From an uncultured Candidatus Melainabacteria bacterium (lineage in GTDB: Bacteria > Cyanobacteriota > Vampirovibrionia > Gastranaerophilales > Gastranaerophilaceae), in assembly GCA_947364235.1 (NCBI GenBank), contig CANARY010000004.1:1-64000 (forward strand): DNA of 64,000 nt. Direction: 5' to 3'. The notes under the pieces are model-generated. The model was not told the origin of the DNA. It did not search any database and worked only from the letters and a program-made list of their open reading frames with translations. The translations under genes were made by a program, and so were the position numbers. This document shows positions 8,487 through 15,660 of the stretch, piece by piece; position 1 is the stretch's first letter, and each line of letters opens with the position of its first letter.

Positions 8487-8689
8487 GCTGGGCTATTAAA
8501 AGAAGTGATACAGGAAAATACTGGAATAAGCACAGAGGCTGGAATAATTTACCTACTATCTATGAAAAAAGAGGACACGCAATCAATGCTGGTAAATATC
8601 ACTCCAGTTTTAAAGACTATGATTTACTACGAGCAGTAAAAATCAAAAATATAGTAATAGAAGTAGAGGAAACAAATGAACAAAAGTGA
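8474..8689 (+). CDS. Small phage protein, unknown
   Basis: 71 residues, rich in Trp and Lys (GWAIKRSDTGKYWNKHRGWN). It overlaps the exonuclease by 13 bases and the ligase by 14; GAAGGAAG precedes it. The N-terminal text resembles short phage proteins that carry a compact beta-sheet, but no function is assigned. Confidence 0.55.
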   Translation: MEFIGWAIKRSDTGKYWNKHRGWNNLPTIYEKRGHAINAGKYHSSFKDYDLLRAVKIKNIVIEVEETNEQK

Positions 8690-9593
8690 TAAATTTATAA
8701 GATATTCAAGTATAGAAAATCATTATCAGGAAGGATTTTTGGAAAGATGCCCTGAAGGCGAAATATATTGGTGTGTAACCGAAAAAATTCACGGCAGTAA
8801 TTTTCAAGTTTATTATGATGGCGAAAATCTATTAATAGGCAGTAGAAACAGATTTTTGAATACTACAGATAAATTTAATGGTTTGCAGGATATTATAAAA
8901 GAGCTAGAACCTAATATTAAGGCTTGTTATGATGAACTGGTAATTAAGAAGCCTCTAACATTCTATGGTGAAGTTTATGGTGATGGAATCCAAAAAGGTG
9001 TTAAATATTGCAAAGAACCTAAAATTAAATTCTTTGATATAAAATATGATGGTAATTACCTTCCTTATTCCATAGCGTTAGAAGCTCTAAAATATTATAA
9101 ACTACCTTGTGTAGAACCTATCCAATTTGTCCAAGCTACAGCTAAAAATGTAGTGAATTTAGTAGGTACAAGATTTAATTCTATTGCAGCAGAAGGTGAA
9201 TATGCTAATTTAGAAGAGAATATCTGCGAAGGTGTTGTTATAAAACCTTTCTACGAAGAACTTCAAACCACTATGGGTAGTAGGGTTATTATCAAAAAGA
9301 AGAATGAAGAATTTTTTGAAAATAAGAAAACGCCAAAAAGCAAAACCGATAGATTTGTTGATTATTCAAAAGACAATGAAGCGGTTGCTCCATATATCAA
9401 TGAAAACAGGTTTGATGCTGTGTTTAGCAAAGAACCTTACAAAAAAGAAAACTTTGGTGATTTCATAAAAGCTTATGCTGAAGATGTAGTTATGGATGCT
9501 ACTAAAGATTCTATTGAAGTTAAAAATAGGAAAAACCTGAATAATATCATAGCTAAAACCTTTAAACAAGAATATTTCAGGAGAGTAGCCTAG
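8676..9593 (+). CDS. RNA ligase, Rnl2 family
   Basis: 305 residues. The nucleotidyltransferase motifs are in order: motif I 'TEKIHGSNF' with the adenylated Lys37, 'GSRNRF' as motif Ia, 'YGEVYGDGIQKGVKY' as motif III, 'ICEGVVIKP' as motif IV and 'RVIIKKKNEEF' as motif V. The 'GIQKGVKY' box is typical of T4 Rnl2. It seals 3'-OH and 5'-phosphate RNA ends, probably in nicked tRNA duplexes. The next gene encodes a phosphatase of the T4 Pnkp type, which suggests an RNA-repair pair against host anticodon nucleases. Confidence 0.92.
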   Translation: MNKSDKFIRYSSIENHYQEGFLERCPEGEIYWCVTEKIHGSNFQVYYDGENLLIGSRNRFLNTTDKFNGLQDIIKELEPNIKACYDELVIKKPLTFYGEVYGDGIQKGVKYCKEPKIKFFDIKYDGNYLPYSIALEALKYYKLPCVEPIQFVQATAKNVVNLVGTRFNSIAAEGEYANLEENICEGVVIKPFYEELQTTMGSRVIIKKKNEEFFENKKTPKSKTDRFVDYSKDNEAVAPYINENRFDAVFSKEPYKKENFGDFIKAYAEDVVMDATKDSIEVKNRKNLNNIIAKTFKQEYFRRVA

Positions 9594-10075
9594 TGGGTGA
9601 TGTGCTTCTTTTTAAAAGACCAGCTATTATAGTTGATTTAGATGATTGTTTATTTGATTCAAGACATTTAGACCAATATATCCCAAAGAAAAGTGGAGAC
9701 AGAGCTGGTTGGAATTTAGTTCAGGAAAAAATGGCTGAATGTGAGGTAAATAAGCATATATTAGCTATTTTAGATATGGCATTTATCAAGGATATTGAGC
9801 TAATTTTTGTAACAGGCAGGGAAGGAACAGAAGCCTTAAAAACGGTTACAGAAAATGAACTTGATTTATATTTTCCAAGGTATCACATTTTTTATAGACC
9901 TGAAAATGATTATCGCAAAGCTGCTGTAGTTAAAAAAGAAATCTATGAAAATCATATTAAAGGAAAATACGACATTTTATTTGCGATAGATGATGATGAA
10001 ACAAATATTAAAATGTTTCAGGAACTTGGGTTAAATACTCTTCATTGTAGATATGGGAAGGTTAATAATGGATAA
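9593..10075 (+). CDS. HAD phosphatase, polynucleotide 3'-phosphatase-like
   Basis: 160 residues from a GTG start with AGGAG nine bases upstream; the ligase stop overlaps it. HAD motif 1 is 'VDLDDCLFDS' (Asp15 and Asp17), motif 2 'FVTGREG', and a late acidic motif 'AIDDDETNIKMF'. This resembles the 3'-phosphatase half of T4 polynucleotide kinase. No kinase P-loop is present in it or next to it. Together with the ligase it could heal and seal cleaved RNA. It could also be a nucleotide phosphatase. Confidence 0.78.
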   Translation: MGDVLLFKRPAIIVDLDDCLFDSRHLDQYIPKKSGDRAGWNLVQEKMAECEVNKHILAILDMAFIKDIELIFVTGREGTEALKTVTENELDLYFPRYHIFYRPENDYRKAAVVKKEIYENHIKGKYDILFAIDDDETNIKMFQELGLNTLHCRYGKVNNG

Positions 10076-10766
10076 AGATATATCTAAAAAATGTTGTAAA
10101 TGTGAACCCTATGAGACAGGGTTCATTGAAGCTTGCAAAGATAGAAGCAACTGTTTATATGGTTCAACCCAATGGGATGATAAATTTGGTTTAATTGAAG
10201 TTGGTAAAAAGGAATTTAATATGGAAGATAAAAAAGCAGTAATTGATGGTGTTGGCGAAGATGCAGAAATCATAACAAACGCAGCAGGAGGAAAGCAATC
10301 AAAAAGCCCCATGGCTATGCACTTAGTTGACCCTTATTATTTAGAAGAAGTATTCAAAGAATTGGCAGAAAGAGAAGAATACTGTGATGAAGGCGATTCA
10401 ACTTGTGTGAGAGTTGAAAGCATAGATAGACACAGCTGTTGCAGAGCAATAGAATTTATTGCTTCTTATATGCAATCAGGAGTAGATTTTGAACTTACCT
10501 GTGCTATGGACTGTTTATGTAATGATGAAGTTCAACAGGTAATCAATATAGCTAAAATTCTTCAATATGGTGCTGACAGATATGCTCCTAATAACTGGAG
10601 ATTGATTCCTGAAGAAGAACATATTAATCACGCATTAATTCATCTTATTGCACACCTTGCTGGCGATACTCAAGACGACCATATTAACCACGCATTATGC
10701 AGATTGATGATGGCAAAATCTACTAAAAAATCTGAAAACTTTGCATACGGAGCATATATTGCATAA
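10068..10766 (+). CDS. Protein with dATP/dGTP diphosphohydrolase-like (DUF5664) domain
   Basis: 232 residues from the ATG at 10068, which has GGAAGG upstream; 10053 is an alternative. The N-terminus is rich in Cys (KKCCKCEP, CKDRSNC). The C-terminal 70 residues contain 'LQYGADRYAPNNW', 'HALIHLIAHLAGD' and 'DDHINHALCRLMM', the pattern of the all-alpha DUF5664 domain named after MazZ-like dATP/dGTP diphosphohydrolases. It may sanitise or bias the nucleotide pool during phage replication. The N-terminal part is unexplained. Confidence 0.72.
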   Translation: MDKDISKKCCKCEPYETGFIEACKDRSNCLYGSTQWDDKFGLIEVGKKEFNMEDKKAVIDGVGEDAEIITNAAGGKQSKSPMAMHLVDPYYLEEVFKELAEREEYCDEGDSTCVRVESIDRHSCCRAIEFIASYMQSGVDFELTCAMDCLCNDEVQQVINIAKILQYGADRYAPNNWRLIPEEEHINHALIHLIAHLAGDTQDDHINHALCRLMMAKSTKKSENFAYGAYIA

Positions 10767-10963
10767 TGCAGTTTGAATATAACAGCAAAGAAGGTATTAC
10801 TGAAGTAGCAGCAGAAACCAGTGATATTTGTCTATTTTGCTCCTTATTTGATTATTGTCCATTAGTAGGAGCATTAGAAACAAATTTAGTATATCCTTCA
10901 GCTGACAGGATAACAGTTGTAGATTGCCCGATTTATGAACCTTTAGTTTTAGATGGAACTTAA
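10766..10963 (+). CDS. Small Cys-containing phage protein
   Basis: 65 residues, coupled to the preceding gene (TAATG). Cysteines fall in 'ICLFCSLFDYCP' and 'VVDCPIY', which could hold a metal. It is the last gene before the excision-integration pair. No family recognised. Confidence 0.55.
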   Translation: MQFEYNSKEGITEVAAETSDICLFCSLFDYCPLVGALETNLVYPSADRITVVDCPIYEPLVLDGT

Positions 10964-10993
10964 CAAAAATTCATGAAGGAGTGTAACAATTTT

Positions 10994-11167
10994 ATGTTTG
11001 GTCTTATGACAATTAAAGACCTTGCCAAAGAATTGAACAAGCCTGAAAGTACGATAAACACATGGAGACGGAGAGGGGATTTACCCTCTTCCCTCTTCAA
11101 ACCAATAGGCGGAACAATTTTTGTGAGGGTCAATAGGTTTAAAGAATGGGTTGAAAAAGACACATGA
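10994..11167 (+). CDS. Excisionase-like helix-turn-helix protein
   Basis: 57 residues from ATG 10994; AAGGAG lies 12 bases upstream, and the earlier ATG at 10973 has no ribosome site. The sequence 'TIKDLAKELNKPESTINTWRRRGDLP' is a MerR/excisionase-type winged HTH (helix_turn_helix_17-like), followed by 'GGTIFVRVNRFKEWV', the wing and final helix. Its place just before the integrase suggests the recombination directionality factor. It could also act as a repressor; no other lysogeny regulator is visible nearby. Confidence 0.75.
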   Translation: MFGLMTIKDLAKELNKPESTINTWRRRGDLPSSLFKPIGGTIFVRVNRFKEWVEKDT

Positions 11168-11184
11168 GGTGATATAGATATTGT

Positions 11185-12189
11185 ATGACTATCACCAAAA
11201 GGAATGGAAAATTTTACTGTCGTTTTCAACTCAATGGAGAAAGACATCACAGGTTATGTAGTGGTGCAACCTCCATTAAAGAAGCTGAAAAGATGGAGAA
11301 TGCTTTTAAATATAAACTTCAACAGCAGCAAAATGGTGTAATTCCAAAGGAAGAGAAAAATATACCTTTAAATAAACTAAAACAGATTTATTTAGATTAC
11401 TCAGAAACTAATAATAGAAATTATAAAAATAACTTATATTATATTAAAATCATAATGGATTATTTTGAAGAGAATACACCAGCACAGAAAATATTACCTC
11501 AAACTATAGAAAAATTTAAAGAAACACTAAGAATAGAAAGAAATCTAAAAAACTCAAGCATAAACAGATACTTAGAAATTTTAAGTAAAATGTTTAATTT
11601 AGGAATAGATAACGGATTGATTACACAGAATCCAGTATCAAAGGTAAAGAAGCTCCAAGAAGATAATCATAAAATCAGATTTCTAACAACAGAGGAAGAA
11701 AACAGATTATATAAAGCACTCCCTGATTTTCTAAAGCCCATAGTAACAGTAGCATTACAAACAGGAATGAGAAAAGGAGAAATATTAAACTTACAATGGA
11801 ATAATATAGACTTTGAATATGGATTTATAGAATTATTAAAAACAAAAACTGGCAAGGCAAGAAAAATTCCAATATCAGATAAGTTAATGGAAATATTAAA
11901 AAATCAAGAAAAAGAAAGTGATTATGTTTTTATAAATCCCGAAACAGGATTACCTTATGTTGATATTAAAAAATCTTTTAATAAAGCAAAAGAAGAAGCA
12001 GGAATAAAAGATTTCAGATTCCATGACCTAAGACATACAGTAGCAACTCGGCTGGTGGAAAAAGGAATAGACTTACTTGTGGTTATGGATATTCTAGGAC
12101 ACACAAATATAGAAACAACAATGAGATATGCCCATCCAATTCCAAAAAGAAAACAAGATGCAATATCAGTTCTTAATTCATATAATTAG
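11185..12189 (+). CDS. int: Tyrosine recombinase, phage integrase
   Basis: 334 residues. The N-terminal arm-binding part (TITKRNGKFYCRFQLNGERH) is followed by a SAM-like core-binding domain and the catalytic domain. The catalytic residues are Arg196 in 'TGMRKGE', Lys221 in 'TKTGK', His280 and Arg283 in 'HDLRH', His306 in 'LGHTN' and the nucleophile Tyr315 in 'MRYAH'. All are present, so the enzyme looks active. The gene ends 50 bases from the 3' end of tRNA-Met, the likely attachment site. Confidence 0.95.
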   Translation: MTITKRNGKFYCRFQLNGERHHRLCSGATSIKEAEKMENAFKYKLQQQQNGVIPKEEKNIPLNKLKQIYLDYSETNNRNYKNNLYYIKIIMDYFEENTPAQKILPQTIEKFKETLRIERNLKNSSINRYLEILSKMFNLGIDNGLITQNPVSKVKKLQEDNHKIRFLTTEEENRLYKALPDFLKPIVTVALQTGMRKGEILNLQWNNIDFEYGFIELLKTKTGKARKIPISDKLMEILKNQEKESDYVFINPETGLPYVDIKKSFNKAKEEAGIKDFRFHDLRHTVATRLVEKGIDLLVVMDILGHTNIETTMRYAHPIPKRKQDAISVLNSYN

Positions 12190-12239
12190 GATTTAATTCA
12201 AATCAAAAAGTGGACACAGAATGGACATGAAATAAAAAA

Positions 12240-12280
12240 TAGCTGGGGAGAGACTCGAACTCTCGAACCTTTCGGGTATG
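12240..12280. other. Probable prophage attachment site (attR) in tRNA 3' half
   Basis: The 3' half of tRNA-Met lies on the integrase side, the standard geometry for integrases that use a tRNA T-arm or anticodon region. The core cannot be defined because the other att copy lies outside the window. This is inference from position only. Confidence 0.5.
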
Positions 12281-12314
12281 AGCCGAACGCTCTAACCAAC
12301 TGAGCTACCCAGCC
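12240..12314 (-). tRNA. tRNA-Met (CAT)
   Basis: The minus strand folds as a complete cloverleaf: acceptor GGCTGGG paired to CCCAGCT (first pair G-U), D-arm GCTCAGTTGGTTAGAGC, anticodon stem TTCGG/CCGAA with loop CTCATAC, and T-arm GAGAG-TTCGAGT-CTCTC. The CCA end is not encoded. The 3' end faces the phage integrase. By sequence it could be elongator Met or an Ile2 tRNA modified at C34. Confidence 0.93.
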
Positions 12315-12345
12315 ATGTCTATTTTTATTTAATTGTCAATTTTAT

Positions 12346-12400
12346 GGTTTCGACCACATTTGTATGAGCCGTGCGCTCTCGCCAACTGAGCTACCTTGCC
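12346..12400 (-). pseudogene. tRNA-Met-like relic
   Basis: The minus strand reads GGCAAGGTAGCTCAGTTGGC, followed by a D-stem (GAGCGCACGG) and an anticodon loop CTCATAC. The anticodon stem then fails to close and there is no T-arm or matching acceptor 3' strand. It shares the block GTAGCTCAGTTGG and the CTCATAC loop with the intact tRNA 32 bases downstream of it. It is best read as the 5' half of a tRNA broken by an earlier insertion or exchange. Confidence 0.7.
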
Positions 12401-12480
12401 ATAACAAAATATATTCTCTCACAAACATTTTTTAATTTCAAGCAATAGCAAAAAATATATTTACATACTTTTATTAAAAT

Positions 12481-13233
12481 ATGAATATATTACCTGTAAA
12501 TCCTTATAAACCAATACATTATACACATTTAAATAAAACAAATCCAATATTTCAAAGTAAGTACGATGAATTTCATTCAAGCTATGATGTTAAAATTGAA
12601 AAATATAATTCAGGCAGAATTAAATCAATACAGTACAAATATCCCGTTACTACAGCCAGCGTGTTTAAAAACTTGGCTTCTAAACATGAACCATTTATGC
12701 AAGCCCAATTTCTGGCTCATTTGCATTCGCCTGAAGAAATACAAGAAATAAGCTCACTCTTGGCTGATAATCCTGAAATTGGGAATATTAAAGTTAAATC
12801 TTTAATTGGTCTTGGTTCTTATGCTTATGTATTTGAAACAGAAAAAGGACTCGCTTTAAAAATTACTCAAGGACCTCATTTCCCAGCAAACAGACCGCCT
12901 GCAGATTTTGACCTCCCAATTCTAAAGAGTGGCAAATTAGCCCCAAATAGCATCTATCATTATTTTATTGAAGAAATCGTACGGCAGGATAATTTGCAGG
13001 ATTCGGAAATCTTGCATTTAGTCAAACGTATTCAGTCCCAAGGTTATGATATGGTTGATTTTTATGGAGATTATGAGAATAAAATAATATTTAAGCATAA
13101 GCAATTCGGCAGAGCTTCCGACGGAAAAGTTTATCTCTTAGACCCAGGCTGTGCTATTGCAAAAAATATTAAAAAAGAAAGTAATAGCATTGTTAAAAGA
13201 ATTTTAAACCTAATAAAAAAAGGAACCCGTTAA
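12481..13233 (+). CDS. Kinase-fold-like protein, unknown
   Basis: 250 residues. After a disordered start (MNILPVNPYKPIHY) there is a glycine-rich loop and lysine as in protein kinases: 'LIGLGSYAYVFETEKG' then 'LALKIT' near residue 125. Later 'YDMVDFYGDYENKI' and 'VYLLDPGCAI' could stand for the catalytic loop and a DFG-like DPG. The canonical HRD Asp is not clear, so it may be an inactive or divergent kinase. The gene ends inside a terminator. No Shine-Dalgarno sequence is seen. Confidence 0.55.
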   Translation: MNILPVNPYKPIHYTHLNKTNPIFQSKYDEFHSSYDVKIEKYNSGRIKSIQYKYPVTTASVFKNLASKHEPFMQAQFLAHLHSPEEIQEISSLLADNPEIGNIKVKSLIGLGSYAYVFETEKGLALKITQGPHFPANRPPADFDLPILKSGKLAPNSIYHYFIEEIVRQDNLQDSEILHLVKRIQSQGYDMVDFYGDYENKIIFKHKQFGRASDGKVYLLDPGCAIAKNIKKESNSIVKRILNLIKKGTR

Positions 13234-13247
13234 GGTTCCTTTTTTTA
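13222..13247. terminator. Intrinsic terminator between convergent genes
   Basis: GGAACC and GGTTCC form a stem around CGTTAA, followed by seven T. The left arm overlaps the last codons of the kinase-like gene. The A-run before the stem could let it work for the minus-strand gene as well. Confidence 0.85.
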
Positions 13248-13559
13248 TTAATCATCAATTTCGACTTTTACTTCTCTGTTGTTATCCATTTTGTGTTTCA
13301 TCATTTTCTTATGAAAATCACCTCTAAAACCCCTATCAAAATGGTGCGGTCCCATATACGGTCTTGCCATTCCATGGCATCCGCAAGGACATCCTCCGCC
13401 AACAGGTACTATTACAGGCGGTTTGTGCAAAGCTGCAAATAAGCTTAAAGCTAAAAATGCACCTACAAAAGTTCCGCCGGCAACGGTCAAAAATTTTCTA
13501 AAACCTTTACTTTGGCACATACAAGTATGATGTTCTTCTACTCTAATTTCATCTGTCAT
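13248..13559 (-). CDS. Small membrane protein with Cys/His-rich tail
   Basis: 103 residues. An N-terminal cytosolic part with 'HHTCMCQ' precedes one hydrophobic segment near 26-46 (TVAGGTFVGAFLALSLFAAL). A periplasmic-type tail carries 'GGGCPCGCHG' and many His and Met residues. The Cys/His/Met clusters suggest metal binding, which would suit the thiol and metal genes nearby. No named family recognised. GGAG-type ribosome site upstream. Confidence 0.6.
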   Translation of the reverse strand: MTDEIRVEEHHTCMCQSKGFRKFLTVAGGTFVGAFLALSLFAALHKPPVIVPVGGGCPCGCHGMARPYMGPHHFDRGFRGDFHKKMMKHKMDNNREVKVEIDD

Positions 13560-13638
13560 AAGTTTACTCTCCTTTTTTGAATTACATGACTAAAACGATT
13601 TATATAATCTTATTGTTCATTTATGATAAAATGTTTTT

Positions 13639-14085
13639 ATGGGAAAATACGCTGAAAACGCTTGCAAAAACTTTCGGGAAGGCTATAATTGTGCACAATC
13701 TGTACTATTAGCTTTTTCAGAAGTTGTCGGCTTCGATAAAGAAACAGCTCTTAAGCTTTCTTCGTCATTTGGCGGCGGCATGGGAAGACTGCGGGAAGTC
13801 TGCGGAGCAGTCAGCTCAATGTTCATGATAGCAGGTCTGTTAAAAGGTTACACGACTCCTAATGATGATGAAATTAAAGGCAGTCATTATGAGCGGATTC
13901 AGGATTTGGGCAGTGAGTTTAAATCTCAATGCGGTTCATTTATCTGCCGTGAAATTCTCGGACTTGAAGAAGGCGCAGACTCGCCTGCGCCTTCAAAACG
14001 TACAGAGCAGTATTATCAGGAACGACCTTGTGAACACTGTATTGAAGTTGCAGCAGAAATTATTGAACGTAATATTTTAAATTAA
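13639..14085 (+). CDS. C_GCAxxG_C_C family redox protein
   Basis: 148 residues with the signature order of the family: an early Cys (ENACKNF), 'GYNCAQSVL', 'FGGGMGR', 'REVCGAVSSMFMIAGL', then 'CGSFICREIL' and 'CEHCIEVAAEII'. These proteins are thought to be redox-active or metal-binding, and are common in anaerobes. The ATG follows a TAAAAT -10 box by six bases, so the mRNA may be leaderless. The 3' end overlaps the convergent ccdA-like gene by nine bases. Confidence 0.85.
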   Translation: MGKYAENACKNFREGYNCAQSVLLAFSEVVGFDKETALKLSSSFGGGMGRLREVCGAVSSMFMIAGLLKGYTTPNDDEIKGSHYERIQDLGSEFKSQCGSFICREILGLEEGADSPAPSKRTEQYYQERPCEHCIEVAAEIIERNILN

Positions 14086-14787
14086 CGGTGCAAAAGTTTT
14101 ATAATACAAATACAATGCAACAAGTATCAACAAACCTCCGCTTACTTTTAAAAGTACATCAGAGAATTCTGCAAATTTCTTGAGATTTTTTACTCCGGAT
14201 GTGAATAATCCTGCAATAATAAGGATTAAACCTTGGCCTAAAGCAAATAAGAAAAGCATTAATACTGCTGCAGCAAGGTTTTTACCCATTGCAGCAAATG
14301 CCATTATACCTGCTAAAATAGGAGTTGAACACGGAGTGCCGGCAAGTGCAAAAGCAATACCAAGAAGCACAGGATATAAGAAAAGCGAGTTCGTTGAGTT
14401 CGTCGGCATAGACTTAATCATAACAGGCATTTCAAAATAAAGTATTCCTGTCAGCTTAAGCCCCATAACTAAAAGCAGAGATGCCATTATTAATGTAAAA
14501 TATCCGCCAAGAGTTGATGCGAAGACACTTCCTGTTACTGCACATATTATACCGATTATTGAAAATACAATTGCTGTACCAAAAATAAAAAAGCATAACT
14601 GTGCCAGAGTTCTCAAAGGTGTTTCTTTAGAATAACCGCCCACGTATCCGATTATTAAAGGCAGCATTGCTAATGAACAAGGTGAAATAGAAGCAAGCAC
14701 CCCGCCTGCAAATGATGCTGCAAACATTAAAACCCAAATTCCGGGTGTGGTTGAGCCGGAAGAAAATATCTGTACTAAATTATCCAT
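14077..14787 (-). CDS. ccdA: CcdA/DsbD-type thiol-disulfide transporter
   Basis: 236 residues with six hydrophobic segments. The two conserved Cys sit in 'LASISPCSLAMLPL' (Cys37) and 'ALAGTPCSTPILAG' (Cys153), each followed by Pro-rich membrane text as in CcdA. It carries electrons from cytosolic thioredoxin across the inner membrane. The start overlaps the thioredoxin-like gene by eight bases, so the two form one unit and the partner is probably its periplasmic acceptor. Confidence 0.9.
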   Translation of the reverse strand: MDNLVQIFSSGSTTPGIWVLMFAASFAGGVLASISPCSLAMLPLIIGYVGGYSKETPLRTLAQLCFFIFGTAIVFSIIGIICAVTGSVFASTLGGYFTLIMASLLLVMGLKLTGILYFEMPVMIKSMPTNSTNSLFLYPVLLGIAFALAGTPCSTPILAGIMAFAAMGKNLAAAVLMLFLFALGQGLILIIAGLFTSGVKNLKKFAEFSDVLLKVSGGLLILVALYLYYKTFAPLI

Positions 14788-15172
14788 TTACCAACTCTTT
14801 CAAATAATTTTCCAATACCTGCGGCTCCATTGAACCTTCAATTCTTCTTACTGTATTGCCATTTTTATCTTTAAAAACCGTTGTTGGAACAAGTTTTACA
14901 CCAAAACTCTTAATCATGCCTTTTGTAACATTATCTTTGTTCGTAACATTAACTTTTTTTAAAGTAATATCCTTTTCATATTTTGGAAAAACTTCATTGA
15001 AAACCTTTTCCAGCTCCTGGCATTCATAACACATAGGAGATGCGAATTTTATAATTTCAGCTCCCCCAGAAGCATAAGAAGGCGGAGTTGTAAGCTTGTC
15101 GCGTGTAAGCCCGAAGTATGCAGCTAATGGTACAATAAAAATAAGTAAAATAATAAAAATGTTTCTATTCAT
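14780..15172 (-). CDS. Membrane-anchored thioredoxin-like protein
   Basis: 130 residues. An uncleaved anchor at 4-20 (NIFIILLIFIVPLAAYFG) is followed by a thioredoxin fold with active site 'PMCYEC' (Cys48, Cys51) and the cis-Pro region 'KLVPTTVF'. It should face the periplasm and receive electrons from the CcdA protein encoded by the overlapping gene. GGGAGG lies before the ATG. Confidence 0.88.
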   Translation of the reverse strand: MNRNIFIILLIFIVPLAAYFGLTRDKLTTPPSYASGGAEIIKFASPMCYECQELEKVFNEVFPKYEKDITLKKVNVTNKDNVTKGMIKSFGVKLVPTTVFKDKNGNTVRRIEGSMEPQVLENYLKELVNG

Positions 15173-15246
15173 AAACTTTGTTCCTCCCTTAATCTACCAC
15201 ATAATAATGCTTTAATAAAAAAACAAAACCGCCCGTCGGGTAATTT

Positions 15247-15537
15247 TTATTCGCAAACGTGCTCATAAGCCATCTCAAGCAGAGTTTTTACATGCAGGTC
15301 GCTCAATGCATAAAAAACATTCTTTCCGCGCTTCTCAGCTCTAACAAGCCTCGCTCCGCGTAAAGTTTTAAGCTGATGAGATACAGCTGATTTTGTCATC
15401 TTAAGAACTTCTGCAAGCTCGCCTACACATTTTTCTTTTTCTTCTAATGCTATTAAAAGACGTATCCTTGTAACATCTCCTATAATTTTAAAAAAATCAG
15501 AAAGCTCGTAAATTATTTCATTTTCTTCAATATTCAT
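15247..15537 (-). CDS. ArsR/SmtB-family metal-sensing repressor
   Basis: 96 residues from the ATG at 15537. A longer reading from TTG 15573 would place the start inside the -35 box TTGACA. The winged HTH is 'ELAEVLKMTKSAVSHQLKTLR'. The last helix carries Asp80, His82, His93 and Glu96 with the exact spacing of the alpha-5 zinc site of SmtB/CzrA (DxH ... HxxE). A Cys in 'EKCVGEL' lies in the alpha-3 position but lacks its usual partner. It probably represses itself and the divergent cation exporter until zinc or cobalt rises. Confidence 0.88.
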   Translation of the reverse strand: MNIEENEIIYELSDFFKIIGDVTRIRLLIALEEKEKCVGELAEVLKMTKSAVSHQLKTLRGARLVRAEKRGKNVFYALSDLHVKTLLEMAYEHVCE

Positions 15538-15543
15538 TCTTTT

Positions 15544-15573
15544 ATAATAGTTGAATACTTGCTCAAATGTCAA
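15544..15573 (-). promoter_or_regulatory. arsR promoter with imperfect operator
   Basis: On the minus strand TTGACA, an 18-base spacer and TATTAT are followed seven bases later by the ATG of arsR, so the message is probably leaderless. The spacer contains TTGAGCAAGTATTCAA, an imperfect 7-2-7 palindrome matching the perfect one in the divergent promoter. Confidence 0.75.
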
Positions 15574-15602
15574 ACTTTTGTAACAATTTTATCCTTCTCC
15601 TC

Positions 15603-15632
15603 TTGACAATTGAACAGTTGTTCAACTATAAT
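15603..15632 (+). promoter_or_regulatory. Cation-exporter promoter with ArsR operator
   Basis: TTGACA (15603-15608), an 18-base spacer and TATAAT (15627-15632). The spacer holds the perfect 7-2-7 palindrome TTGAACAGTTGTTCAA at 15610-15625, close to the TGAACA/TGTTCA operators of SmtB-type repressors. Bound repressor would block RNA polymerase directly. Confidence 0.82.
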
Positions 15633-15660
15633 ATAGATAGAATAAATTTAGGAGAAGTTT

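Larger units (their letters stand above)
1..12239 (+). mobile_element. Prophage (right part), T7-like replication module
   Basis: All genes here run in one direction with overlaps or gaps of a few bases. They include T7-type replication and recombination functions: SSB, endonuclease I, primase-helicase, family A polymerase, HNH nuclease and 5'-3' exonuclease. The block ends with a tyrosine integrase that points at the 3' end of tRNA-Met, the usual arrangement for integration into a tRNA gene. The left attachment site and the structural genes would lie before base 1. No phage RNA polymerase and no CI-like repressor is visible in this part. The assignment as an integrated element is inference from gene content and the integrase-tRNA geometry. 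Confidence 0.88.

Noticed and set aside
10053-12240. Claim of a 2-aminoadenine (Z) genome
   Set aside because: Only a MazZ-like domain is seen; PurZ and DatZ are not in the window, so this stays a possibility only.
12346-12400. Second functional tRNA-Met
   Set aside because: The anticodon stem does not close and the T-arm and 3' acceptor strand are missing.
15538-15573. TTG start of the ArsR gene
   Set aside because: TTGACA there is the -35 box of the gene's own promoter; ATG 15537 coincides with the expected transcription start.
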